From assembly GCA_934101175.1 (NCBI GenBank), contig CAKOQC010000003.1:1-64000 (forward strand): DNA of 64,000 nt, written 5' to 3'. The position numbers and the translations under genes were made by a program. The notes under the pieces were generated by a model. It was not told where the DNA came from. It ran no database searches and worked only from the letters and a program-made list of their open reading frames with translations. Below, one piece after another: positions 16,773 through 24,621 of the stretch. Origin of the DNA: RUG705 sp934101175. GTDB lineage: Bacteria; Bacillota_I; Bacilli_A; RF39; UBA660. Every line of letters starts with the position of its first letter. The stretch's first letter is position 1.

Positions 16773-17096
16773 ATGTACCAGGATAAAATTTCACTTACAA
16801 TGCAAGACATTCTTGAACATGAATTTAAGGTAGATGCAAGAGGGTATCGTATGCAAGAAGTAGATCAGTTTCTTGATGTTATTATTCGTGATTATAATGA
16901 ATATAATAATATTATTAAGAACTTGAAAAAAGAGAATCAGATGTTAACTGATGAGAATACTTCACTTAAACAAGAACTTCGTAATTTAAAATCTAGTATC
17001 GAAACTGTAAAAGGTGGAGAGAAAGAAATAACTAATGTTGATTTGTTAAGAAGAATAAGCCAATTAGAAAAGATAATACTAGGAAAAGAAGAGTAA
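16773..17096 (+). CDS. gpsB: Cell division protein GpsB (DivIVA family)
   Basis: The 107-residue product has the DivIVA/GpsB N-terminal lipid-binding region (ISLTMQDILEHEFKVDARGYRMQEVDQFLDVI) and a coiled coil (about residues 35-75), then a short C-terminal helix pair. GpsB links penicillin-binding proteins to the division site. The ATG at 16773 is preceded by gaggtgat; a longer reading from 16686 includes promoter sequence. As in Bacillus subtilis, rnpB follows at once, which supports the gpsB call over divIVA itself. Confidence 0.9.
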   Translation: MYQDKISLTMQDILEHEFKVDARGYRMQEVDQFLDVIIRDYNEYNNIIKNLKKENQMLTDENTSLKQELRNLKSSIETVKGGEKEITNVDLLRRISQLEKIILGKEE

Positions 17097-17455
17097 ATTA
17101 TCTGGACGAACGCTGGATATATTAATATATTTAGAGGAAAGTCCACACTCGCACTATCTGTGATGATAGTAGTGTTTGTGCTAAGGGAAAAAATAACCGA
17201 AGGCAAGTAGAAATACTTGACGGCATCTAATTAATCTAAAGAATATTCTATGATTAATTGGATATAAAGTGCCACAGAAACGAGTCTATTTAGAAATGAA
17301 TAGAATGAAACGAGGTAAACCCCACAAGCGAGAAACCCAAATTATGGTAGGGGAATCATCTTAGGAGAATAAGAATCTATAAGAAGAATGGAAATATCCA
17401 TAGATAAATGTTCGTCACCAATTACGGTACAGAATGTGGCTTATAAGATAATTTA
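17095..17455 (+). ncRNA. rnpB: RNase P RNA, type B
   Basis: The catalytic RNA that trims the 5' leader from pre-tRNA. Conserved parts are plain: gaggaaagtccacac (17137-17151), cgaggtaaacccca (17311-17324), gagaaacccaaa (17330-17341) followed by ggtaggggaa, and the 3' element acagaatgtggctta. The ends pair as the P1 helix (aaattatct at 17095 with agataattt at 17446). The region around gagaaacccaaa and ggtaggggaa is like the type-B RNAs of Bacillus and Mollicutes. P1 starts in the gpsB stop codon, so the RNA is probably processed from, or promoted within, the gpsB transcript. Confidence 0.95.
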
Positions 17456-17480
17456 TTTTATTTATTTAGGAAGAGAGAAC

Positions 17481-17951
17481 ATGAAAGATATAGGTTTAAA
17501 ATTAAAAGAAAAAAGGGAAGAAAACGGAGTCTCGGTAGAAGAAGCGGCTGAAGATTTAAAAATGAGACCAAGTCAAATAATTAGTTTAGAAAGTGGAAAA
17601 AAAGAAGATTTTAAGGATGTAGTATTCTTAAAATACTTTATTCGTGATTATGCGAAGTATCTTGGAATGGATGGAGAAGAATTAGTAGATGACTTTAATG
17701 AATTCTTATTTGATTTTACTTCAAAAATACCTGTAGAAGAAATAGAAAAAGCTAAGAATAATAATAGTACTACTAATAAAGAAGTAGCATCTCCATATAC
17801 AAATGTTAAAAATGGGAATAAAGCAGTAAAAATGATAATTATATCAGCTATAGTAGTAATAGTTTTAACAATTATAGGATATTTTATTGCTAGTGGAATA
17901 TCAGGAAATGATTTTAAAGATGATAACATTACCTATAAAATTAGGAGGTAG
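17481..17951 (+). CDS. RodZ-like helix-turn-helix membrane protein
   Basis: The 156-residue product has an Xre-type helix-turn-helix of RodZ/YmfM type (IGLKLKEKREENGVSVEEAA, then LKMRPSQIISLESGK and YFIRDYAKYLGMD; residues 1-70), a polar linker and one membrane segment (about 120-142) with a short outer tail. RodZ links MreB to the elongation machinery; this copy lacks the long extracellular domain. It lies 2 bases before pgsA, the same order as ymfM-pgsA in Bacillus. ATG 17481 follows aggaagaga; the upstream extension would run into rnpB. Confidence 0.85.
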   Translation: MKDIGLKLKEKREENGVSVEEAAEDLKMRPSQIISLESGKKEDFKDVVFLKYFIRDYAKYLGMDGEELVDDFNEFLFDFTSKIPVEEIEKAKNNNSTTNKEVASPYTNVKNGNKAVKMIIISAIVVIVLTIIGYFIASGISGNDFKDDNITYKIRR

Positions 17952-17953
17952 TA

Positions 17954-18547
17954 ATGAATACAGCTAATAAGATTACAATGTCAAGAATATGTTTGACAAT
18001 AGTTATGCTTATAATACTTTTATTTCCTTGGCATCAAGTAGGAATAGAAATGCCATCCTATATTGTTAATGGAAATATAACAATAGAACTTAGATATATA
18101 ATAGCAGGAATTATATTTGTTATAGCATCACTTACAGATTTTATTGATGGAAAAGTAGCTAGAAAATATAATATGGTTACAGATTTTGGTAAAATGATAG
18201 ATGCTATTAGTGATAAACTTCTAACAAATACCTTGATAGTAGTTTTAGCTAGTGATAATATGATTAGTCCAATAATAGCAGTAATTATCATAGGAAGAGA
18301 TATCGTAGTAGATTCAATAAAAATGCTAATAGGAAATAATGGAAAAGCTGTAGCAGCAATAAAAGTAGCTAAATTTAAAACAGCTAGCTTAATGATAGGA
18401 TTAACTCTTAAATTATTTTATGATTTACCATTTTCATTAATACCAATAAGAGTATCTGATTTCTTACTTATACTAGCAGCAGTATTATCAATAGTATCTG
18501 GAGCTAAATATTATATTATGGCTAAAGATTATATAACAGAAAAATAA
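17954..18547 (+). CDS. pgsA: CDP-diacylglycerol-glycerol-3-phosphate 3-phosphatidyltransferase
   Basis: The 197-residue product begins with NTANKITMSRI and carries the CDP-alcohol phosphotransferase signature D-F-I-D-G-K-V-A-R followed by G-K-M-I-D-A-I-S-D-K (residues 57-82) in a multi-pass membrane protein. It makes phosphatidylglycerol phosphate, the first step to phosphatidylglycerol, which is the lipid and glycerol-phosphate source for lipoteichoic acid. It has a strong aggaggt ribosome binding site and a following terminator. Confidence 0.95.
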   Translation: MNTANKITMSRICLTIVMLIILLFPWHQVGIEMPSYIVNGNITIELRYIIAGIIFVIASLTDFIDGKVARKYNMVTDFGKMIDAISDKLLTNTLIVVLASDNMISPIIAVIIIGRDIVVDSIKMLIGNNGKAVAAIKVAKFKTASLMIGLTLKLFYDLPFSLIPIRVSDFLLILAAVLSIVSGAKYYIMAKDYITEK

Positions 18548-18551
18548 TTAA

Positions 18552-18583
18552 ATACAGATAACTTTGATTATCTGTATTTTTTT
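18552..18583 (+). terminator. Terminator after pgsA
   Basis: atacagata / tatctgtat with an 8-base loop followed by a T run. Confidence 0.85.
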
Positions 18584-18618
18584 CTATACTGGTTATAATA
18601 TTATTAGGAGTGATAAAG

Positions 18619-19191
18619 ATGGAAGAAATATATGAATGGATAATGAATTTAATTACTAATTTAGATAGTGCTGGATTAATAGTTAACTGTTTACTTATTA
18701 CAATAGAATCAATAATACCACCATTACCATTAGCATTATTTATTACAATACTATTTACTAATTATGGAATGATATTAGGATTTCTAATATCATGGTTCTT
18801 TACAGTATTAGGATGTGTAATGTCATTTTACCTATTTCAAACAATATTTAAAAAATTAGTAGATAAAAAAATTAGAAAGTATGAATTTGCTAATAAATTA
18901 CTTAAAATTATAGATAATATAAAATTTAATAACTTAGTATTAATAATAGCAATACCATTTACACCAGCATTTGCTGTTAATATAGTATGTGGAATATCAG
19001 AGATGAAAATAAAGAAATTCTTACCAGCAATAATGATAGGAAAACTATTTATGGTATTCTTTTGGGGATATATAGGTACTAATATAATTGAATCAATAAA
19101 GAATCCAATTATATTAGTTAAAGTAGTAATATTATTATTAATAGCTTATGTTATTAGTAGAATAGTTAATAGAGAATTTAATTTAGATTAA
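18619..19191 (+). CDS. VTT-domain (DedA/TVP38-like) membrane protein
   Basis: The 190-residue multi-pass protein shows the VTT pattern: an N-terminal re-entrant segment with ESIIPPLPLALFI, a Gly-rich FLISWFFTVLGCVMSFYLFQ helix, and the C-terminal IPFTPAFAVNIVCGISEMKIKKF motif followed by GKLFMVFFWGYIG. Proteins of this group help flip phospholipids or undecaprenyl phosphate. The start at ATG 18619 follows aggag with an 8-base gap; a GTG at 18610 overlaps that site. Confidence 0.8.
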   Translation: MEEIYEWIMNLITNLDSAGLIVNCLLITIESIIPPLPLALFITILFTNYGMILGFLISWFFTVLGCVMSFYLFQTIFKKLVDKKIRKYEFANKLLKIIDNIKFNNLVLIIAIPFTPAFAVNIVCGISEMKIKKFLPAIMIGKLFMVFFWGYIGTNIIESIKNPIILVKVVILLLIAYVISRIVNREFNLD

Positions 19192-19279
19192 AAATGATAG
19201 GAAATTATTTATTTTTATGATATAATCTTTATCGATGAAGAAAAAATAGATATAAATATATAAGAAGAAGGTGAAGAAA

Positions 19280-20551
19280 ATGTTTATAGATGAAGTATTA
19301 ATGGAAGTATCAGCTGGACGTGGTGGAGATGGCTGTATGGCTTTTTTAAGAGAGAAATTTGTACCTATGGGAGGTCCTAATGGAGGAAATGGTGGTAAAG
19401 GAGCAGATATTATATTTAAGGCAGATGAAGGATTAAAGACTTTGATTGATTTAAGATATTTAAAGAATGTTAAAGGAGATGCAGGTCTTAATGGAGAAGG
19501 TAAGAATAAGAATGGAAAATATGCTGAAGATAAAATAATAAGAGTTCCTGTAGGTACTACTATTAAAGATAATGAAACAGGAATGGTTATTGCAGATTTG
19601 ACACATCATAATGAAGAAGTAATCGTAGCATATGGAGGAAAAGGTGGTAGAGGTAATGTTACTTTAGCTACTAGAAATAATCCTTGTCCATCATTTGCAG
19701 AACGTGGAGAACCAGGAGAAGTTAGAAAAATAAAAGTAGAATTAAGAATGCTTGCTGATGTAGGATTAGTAGGAATGCCTAGTGTAGGAAAATCAACATT
19801 ATTATCAATGATTACAAATGCTAATCCTAAAATAGCATCATATCACTTTACAACATTATCACCAAACTTAGGAGTAGTATCTACTAAAGATAAATATAAT
19901 TACGTTATAGCAGATTTACCAGGATTAATCGAAGGAGCAAGTGAAGGAACAGGATTAGGGCATAAATTCTTAAAACATATAGAAAGAACAAAAATAATAG
20001 CACATGTTATAGATATGTCAGCTTCAGAAGGAAGAGATCCATATGAAGATTATTTAGTAATTAGAAAAGAATTAGAGAAGTTTAGTCCTAAATTATTAAA
20101 TAAAGAAGAAATAATTATTGCTAATAAAATGGATTTACCTGAATCACATGATAACTTAATTAAATTTAAAAAGAAAATAGATAAAGAAGTATATGAAATA
20201 TCAGCATTAAATAATCAGAATTTAGATAAAATTATTAATGTTTTATCAGAAAAAGTAAAAAATACTCCGGAAGAAGTATTATATGATGAAGATATACAAG
20301 AAAGTCATGTATTATATAAATTTAAAAGAGAGAAACCATTTACAATTATTAAAGAAGGTAATACTTTTGTAATTAAAGGAGATAAAGTAGAAAAAATATT
20401 TAAAATGATTAACTTTAATACAGAAGAAGCTATATCTAGATTTGCTAAGAAACTAAGAAGTATGGGTGTAGATGAAGAATTAGAAAAAATGGGAGTAAAT
20501 GAGGGAGATATAATTAGAATTCTAGATTATGAATTTGAATATACTAAATAG
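19280..20551 (+). CDS. obgE: GTPase ObgE/CgtA
   Basis: The 423-residue product is a full-length Obg: a glycine-rich N-terminal domain (FIDEVLMEVSAGRGGDG; GGPNGGNGGKGADI), the G domain with GMPSVGKS (about residue 165), DLPGLIEGASEG and NKMD, and the C-terminal OCT domain (about 345-423). Obg is an essential factor of 50S assembly and stress signalling. ATG 19280 gives the usual Obg start (MFIDEV); GTG 19271 is upstream of it. The gene ends in a terminator that has been split by the insertion sequence at 20578. Confidence 0.96.
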   Translation: MFIDEVLMEVSAGRGGDGCMAFLREKFVPMGGPNGGNGGKGADIIFKADEGLKTLIDLRYLKNVKGDAGLNGEGKNKNGKYAEDKIIRVPVGTTIKDNETGMVIADLTHHNEEVIVAYGGKGGRGNVTLATRNNPCPSFAERGEPGEVRKIKVELRMLADVGLVGMPSVGKSTLLSMITNANPKIASYHFTTLSPNLGVVSTKDKYNYVIADLPGLIEGASEGTGLGHKFLKHIERTKIIAHVIDMSASEGRDPYEDYLVIRKELEKFSPKLLNKEEIIIANKMDLPESHDNLIKFKKKIDKEVYEISALNNQNLDKIINVLSEKVKNTPEEVLYDEDIQESHVLYKFKREKPFTIIKEGNTFVIKGDKVEKIFKMINFNTEEAISRFAKKLRSMGVDEELEKMGVNEGDIIRILDYEFEYTK

Positions 20552-20554
20552 ATA

Positions 20555-20563
20555 AGTAAAACT
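20555..20563 (+). terminator. Left arm of the obgE terminator, split by an IS
   Basis: agtaaaact here pairs with agttttact at 22049-22057, which is followed by eight T. The two arms are now about 1.49 kb apart because the insertion sequence lies in the loop. Removing the element and one target copy restores a normal hairpin. Confidence 0.8.
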
Positions 20564-20569
20564 ATATAA

Positions 20570-20577
20570 GAAAACTA
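20570..20577. repeat. Target-site duplication (left), 8 bases
   Basis: gaaaacta directly left of the element; the same eight bases are at 22037-22044 directly right of it. Eight bases is the usual ISL3-family duplication length. Confidence 0.9.
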
Positions 20578-22036
20578 GGTTCTTTGTCAAATAGTGTTGG
20601 TAACAATAAAATTTGATAATGAATTGTTTTGGAAGAGTGATTTTATAATCACTCTTTTATCATACCTTTAATTAAGAATATTCTTGCAATAAAGTGATCA
20701 TATTTTCTATATCCAAATGCTATTCTTTTTAAACATTTGATTAAATTATTGGTTCCTTCTATTATTCCATTATTAATATCATATTTAAATGAATTTTCTA
20801 TATATTTAATATTCTTATTAAATAGTTTTAACGCTTGTTTCATTTTATCAGAAATATTTTTATTTTCATGTGTAATTATAGATTTGAATTTATTAAAATC
20901 TTTGTCATTTAGTGAGTTAATAATTCCTTGATAACATTCATACGTTGCTTCTAGAGTTTATCGGTGTTTATTAAGTATTGAACTATTTCTTTTTGAGATA
21001 TATCCTTTTTGAAATGTTTTGAATATTTCTTTTTATCGGATAAATCTCGTTCATTTTTTACAATTAATTTCCAATAGTCTTTTAGTTTTTTATAATCAGG
21101 ATTATTTTTATAACAAAGCTTGATTCTTGCATTATTTAATGCATTATATACTTGAATAATAATATGAAATCTATCGATGGAAATATCTGCGTTTTTAAAC
21201 AATTTTTCAGCCAGTGAGCTATAACCAGAATAGAAATCGATTGATATATGTTTAACTTTATCTCTTTCCTTTCTAGAGTATCTTTTAAAATACTTTTCTA
21301 AATCATATGTTTTCCTTGAATCTTTAATATCAAATATATTTCCAGATTCATTATTTGTTATAATGAATGCCATTTTTCCTTTTGTATCTTTGGTTGCCTT
21401 AAACTCATCCCAATTCATTGATGTAGGTAATGTTTCATGTCTTAAAACTTTATGAGATGATATTTCATTAAGTTTTCTATCTATTTTTGAAACAGAAATA
21501 TCAAGTCTTTTTGCAATATCTTTTTCACTTTGTTTTTGCATTAATTCAAGATTAAGTTGAAGTTCTGTATTATTGGATCTATTTTTATTTCTATCAATTA
21601 AATTTGTTTCTGCAATAAATGTATTATTACAATGTTTGCAGAAAAATCTTTGCTTGTGAAGAATTAATAAAGAATAGCAATTTGATATCTTAGGTATTTT
21701 AATTTTACAATTTTTTCTGAAGCCCCATTTAATAATATAGTTTGATGATTCATTGACGACACCACATATAGGACAACATTTAGGTTTATAGGTAAGAATA
21801 CCTTCAATTATTTTATAATTTTTATTTTTAATTTTTCTTTCTTCTATATTATTTGTATTAATAAATATATTTTGGTCTTTTATATTTAGTAAATTTAGTA
21901 TATAATAATTATTGTACATAAATTTGATTCCTTTCAGTGTTTTTTGTTCAATTACATTGTATCAAATTTTATGTACTTTTTATATATCAAAAAATAGTGT
22001 GATGATTTTTTCACCAACACTATTTATAATACAACC
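20578..22036 (-). mobile_element. ISL3-family insertion sequence (1459 bp)
   Basis: Terminal inverted repeats begin GGTT and share AAATAGTGTTGGT (19 of the first 24 positions match between 20578 rightward and 22036 leftward), which is the ISL3-type end. It is bounded by 8-base target duplications and carries one transposase on the minus strand, broken by a frameshift. The right end also holds a hairpin (aaatagtgt at 21992 / acactattt at 22017). It sits in the loop of the obgE terminator. Confidence 0.93.
20649..21919 (-). pseudogene. ISL3-family transposase, frameshifted
   Basis: The first 322 codons (21919 down to 20951) encode the N-terminal zinc-finger region (CCPICGVVNESSNYIIKWGFR; FFCKHCNNTF), a helix-turn-helix (SEKDIAKRLDISVSKIDRKL) and most of the DDE catalytic domain (SIDFYSGYSSLAEKLF; ISIDRFHIIIQVYNALN). 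The frame then stops at a TAG. The protein goes on in the -1 frame (TLEATYECYQGIINSLN) to the C-terminal block NGIIEGTNNLIKCLKRIAFG, the last acidic part of the catalytic triad, ending at 20649. The combined length of about 420 residues is right for the family. No slippery heptamer is seen at the shift, so this looks like a mutation rather than programmed frameshifting. Confidence 0.88.
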
Positions 22037-22044
22037 GAAAACTA
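22037..22044. repeat. Target-site duplication (right), 8 bases
   Basis: gaaaacta, matching 20570-20577. Confidence 0.9.
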
Positions 22045-22048
22045 TATA

Positions 22049-22064
22049 AGTTTTACTTTTTTTT
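22049..22064 (+). terminator. Right arm and T tail of the split obgE terminator
   Basis: agttttact followed by eight T; partner of the arm at 20555-20563. Confidence 0.75.
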
Positions 22065-22103
22065 CTTTATATGGAAATATATGATGATTTAATATAAAAA
22101 ATA

Positions 22104-22131
22104 TTGACAAGTAAGAAATTTCATTTATAAT
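22104..22131 (+). promoter_or_regulatory. Promoter of the kinase-like cassette
   Basis: TTGACA (22104-22109), a 16-base spacer, TATAAT (22126-22131), then aggaggga and ATG 22153. Confidence 0.75.
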
Positions 22132-22152
22132 ATTAAAATCAGGAGGGATGGT

Positions 22153-22784
22153 ATGGAGAAAACTTATTATAATGTGTGTTATAAAAATGCAAACATGGAA
22201 GGAGAACTTGAGATTTCTCGTGATGAGAGTAGAACTATAGGTTATACTCACGAACTTACTGGATTTTAGTTAAAGAATACGTAGAAGAAGAACGTTATCA
22301 AAGAAAAGCAGTTAAAACATTTTTTGGTTGGAAAGGAATAGATGAAAAATACTTTGTTACTGTACCTAGTGGATGGTTTCCAACTTATGTAGAAGAAGTA
22401 GATGGAAAGTATTATGATATAGTTACTGGTATGGAAGTTTTTGAAAGTAATGCTTCTGTAGAAAGATGGACTATTGAGGAAAATGAGGTTAAATATTATG
22501 AGATAGATAATTGTAATCGAATAAAAGAAATGCCAAGTGATAAACTTTTATTTAGTTACAAAAGATCTGTACCAATATCTGCAGTGTATTGTTTTTTAAA
22601 AGAACTTTCAGAAGGAGATATTGAACTATATCGTAAAAGTATAATGAAAGCACTGAATAATGTTGAAAAAATGAGAGATGAAAAGAAGTTAATTTTATTG
22701 AAAATGCAAAATGAAAGGACTATAGCAGAAGATTATATCAATAATTTTAGAGAGAAATATGTTAAGAAAAAAGAAAATAAATAA
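22153..22784 (+). pseudogene. Unknown protein, paralogue of the gene at 23630, broken by a one-base frameshift
   Basis: ATG 22153 after aggagg opens a frame of 38 codons that stops at TAG 22267-22269. The next frame at once continues as VKEYVEEERYQRKAVK, then FPTYVEEVDGKYYDIVTG, through to the stop at 22782-22784. One added T in the run at 22264-22267 would join the two into a protein of about 210 residues. The C-terminal part matches the gene at 23630 (FPTYVEKIDNKYYDLITG; a Y-x-F-L-K block; EDYI-x-x-F-R-E). Function unknown. The break may be real decay, phase variation at the T run or a sequencing error. Confidence 0.7.
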
Positions 22785-23640
22785 TAAAGATGATATCTTA
22801 AATAGATATAGTAAGAGAATAGAACAGACAGACAACTTTAATTCATATTCAGAATTATTTATAAAAGATAATGAAGTAATTAAAATATATACTGATTGTT
22901 ATGATAGAGTAAAATATAATATAGTTATATTGAAAGAATTATTAAAAAGAAAAAGAGAACTTAGTAAGATTAAAGAATTGGTTTTACCTAATAAACTAAT
23001 AAATTATAAAAATAACACTATTGGATTTTCAATGAATTATATAGAAGGTTTAACTTTAGAAGATATTATAAATAAAAATATTTATGATAAAGAAGAGATA
23101 GAAAAAGTATTTATTAAAATATTAAGTATTATTAATAGAATATCTGAATTACCATTTGATTTTTGCTTAGCAGATTTACATGAGAAGAATGTTATAATAA
23201 ATTCTTATGGGGATATTAATCTAATAGATTGTGATGGATTTGTTATTAATAATAAACAAACATTTATAGATGGTAATATTATTATGGGAAAATATTTAAA
23301 TATGAATTATACTAGTGATAGATTAGTAAATATAAATGTTACAGGAGATTATTTTTGCTTATTTAATATGATTATTAATTATATACTTCATAGGCAGAGT
23401 GTTAGTATTCTAGAATTAGAAAGATTTAATAAATATTTAAATGATGAATATTTAGAACAAATTATAGATAGAACTAGAGATATAGAAAGTTTTAAATTAG
23501 ATATTAATGATATTAAAGAATTATTTAGTAAAATGAATTATTATCAAGAAAAAATAATACAATATGATGAGGATTGCAATAAATTATTAGAAAAAGAAAT
23601 TGTTAGAATTAGAAAATTGGGAGGAATATATGGAGAATAA
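22759..23640 (+). CDS. Protein kinase-like / phosphotransferase-fold protein
   Basis: The 293-residue product looks like a small kinase-fold protein. Residues 20-50 could hold the glycine-poor N-lobe with VIKIYTD as the lysine strand. The hinge region is MNYIEGLTLEDII; the catalytic loop is LADLHEKNVIINS (Asp and Asn in D-x-H-x-x-N), followed by GDINLIDCDGF, whose Asp-Cys-Asp-Gly takes the place of DFG. The substrate is unknown. It overlaps the broken gene before it by 26 bases and the paralogue after it by 11, so the three genes form one tight cassette. Confidence 0.7.
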   Translation: MLRKKKINNKDDILNRYSKRIEQTDNFNSYSELFIKDNEVIKIYTDCYDRVKYNIVILKELLKRKRELSKIKELVLPNKLINYKNNTIGFSMNYIEGLTLEDIINKNIYDKEEIEKVFIKILSIINRISELPFDFCLADLHEKNVIINSYGDINLIDCDGFVINNKQTFIDGNIIMGKYLNMNYTSDRLVNINVTGDYFCLFNMIINYILHRQSVSILELERFNKYLNDEYLEQIIDRTRDIESFKLDINDIKELFSKMNYYQEKIIQYDEDCNKLLEKEIVRIRKLGGIYGE

Positions 23641-24160
23641 TAGTAGAAAGCCAAAAGAATATATGAGAGTGCGTTATAGAAATGGCGGAGATATGATGGG
23701 GGATGAAGGAGAATATAGAATAAGTTGTGGTATTTTAATTATAGAAATGGGAACAGAAATATATTATGAAAGGAAACTTGTAAGTAAATGGTATGGTCCT
23801 GCATATGTAAATATTCAAAAGGAAAGACCAAAAGTTGTAAAATCTTTTCCAACTTATGTTGAAAAAATAGACAATAAATATTATGATTTAATAACTGGAA
23901 TAGAAGTAGTTACAGATTCTTATAACGATATAGTTCCAAAATTAAAGTATGGTTATTGTACTAAGGTAAATAGCGATGAAGTATATAGATTTTTAAAGGG
24001 TATGACTTCTAATGATATTTTGTTATATAAAAGAAAGTTTATTGAAGCTCATAATAATGCTGTAAGAGCATACAATGATGCAATTATTAAACAAAGATCA
24101 GAAGAAGATTATATTAGTAGATTTAGAGAAAATAATAATATTCAAAGAAAGAAACGTTAA
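23630..24160 (+). CDS. Unknown protein, intact paralogue of the frameshifted gene at 22153
   Basis: The 176-residue protein starts at ATG 23630 (gggagga before it), inside the end of the kinase-like gene. No known family is recognised. It has a beta-rich N-terminal half (MRVRYRNGGDMMGDEGEYRI), a central FPTYVEKIDNKYYDLITG motif, and a helical C-terminus with EEDYISRFRENN and a basic end. The same motifs in the same order occur in the gene at 22153. No signal peptide. The two-paralogue-plus-kinase layout suggests that these proteins are substrates or partners of the kinase (inference). Confidence 0.65.
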   Translation: MENNSRKPKEYMRVRYRNGGDMMGDEGEYRISCGILIIEMGTEIYYERKLVSKWYGPAYVNIQKERPKVVKSFPTYVEKIDNKYYDLITGIEVVTDSYNDIVPKLKYGYCTKVNSDEVYRFLKGMTSNDILLYKRKFIEAHNNAVRAYNDAIIKQRSEEDYISRFRENNNIQRKKR

Positions 24161-24167
24161 TAAATAG

Positions 24168-24207
24168 AGAAATTTCATTTATAAGAAGATGAAGTTTCTT
24201 TTTTTAC
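24168..24207 (+). terminator. Terminator after the kinase cassette
   Basis: agaaatttca / tgaagtttct (one G-T pair), 12-base loop, eight T. Confidence 0.75.
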
Positions 24208-24224
24208 AAATATTAACAAAACCC

Positions 24225-24253
24225 TTGACAACATTGATATTATCTTTTATAGT
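24225..24253 (+). promoter_or_regulatory. Promoter of the small gene at 24285
   Basis: TTGACA (24225-24230), 17-base spacer, TATAGT (24248-24253). Confidence 0.65.
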
Positions 24254-24284
24254 ATTAAACTCGAAGAGAGGAGTAGCCACTAGT

Positions 24285-24518
24285 ATGAAGTTAAGCAAAG
24301 AAGATAGAAAGAAAAGAAGAGAAAGAATTGAATTAAAAATATATCGATTTTTAGGAGTAAAACAATTTAGAGCATTAACATTTAAATTAGAAAAGTTAGT
24401 TCATATAAAAGATAAGAAACAAAATCATAATTATCATATTAATCCTTATTCTAGTAAATCATTAATTAACTGTACAATAGATGACTATATTAATTATTAT
24501 AATTATGATAGAATTTAA
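24285..24518 (+). CDS. Unknown small basic protein (77 aa)
   Basis: Read from ATG 24285 (gaggag about 10 bases before). The N-terminus is strongly basic and helical (KLSKEDRKKRRERIELKIYRF), followed by LGVKQFRALTFKLEKLVHIKD and an Asn/Tyr-rich tail. No family is recognised. It has its own promoter just upstream, which favours a real gene, but the ribosome binding site spacing is long. Confidence 0.5.
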   Translation: MKLSKEDRKKRRERIELKIYRFLGVKQFRALTFKLEKLVHIKDKKQNHNYHINPYSSKSLINCTIDDYINYYNYDRI

Positions 24519-24519
24519 G

Positions 24520-24565
24520 TAAAATTAAAAGGACTGTCACTTGTGAATTACAGGTTACAATCCTC
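24520..24565 (-). terminator. Possible terminator of the minus-strand metallopeptidase gene
   Basis: ggattgtaac and gtgacagtcc (minus strand) pair at 8 of 10 positions and are followed by ttttaatttta. Imperfect stem, so low certainty. Confidence 0.35.
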
Positions 24566-24621
24566 TAATTAGAAATTGTTTATAAATGTCCAACTATTGA
24601 GGTTTAATTCATAATGTTTGA

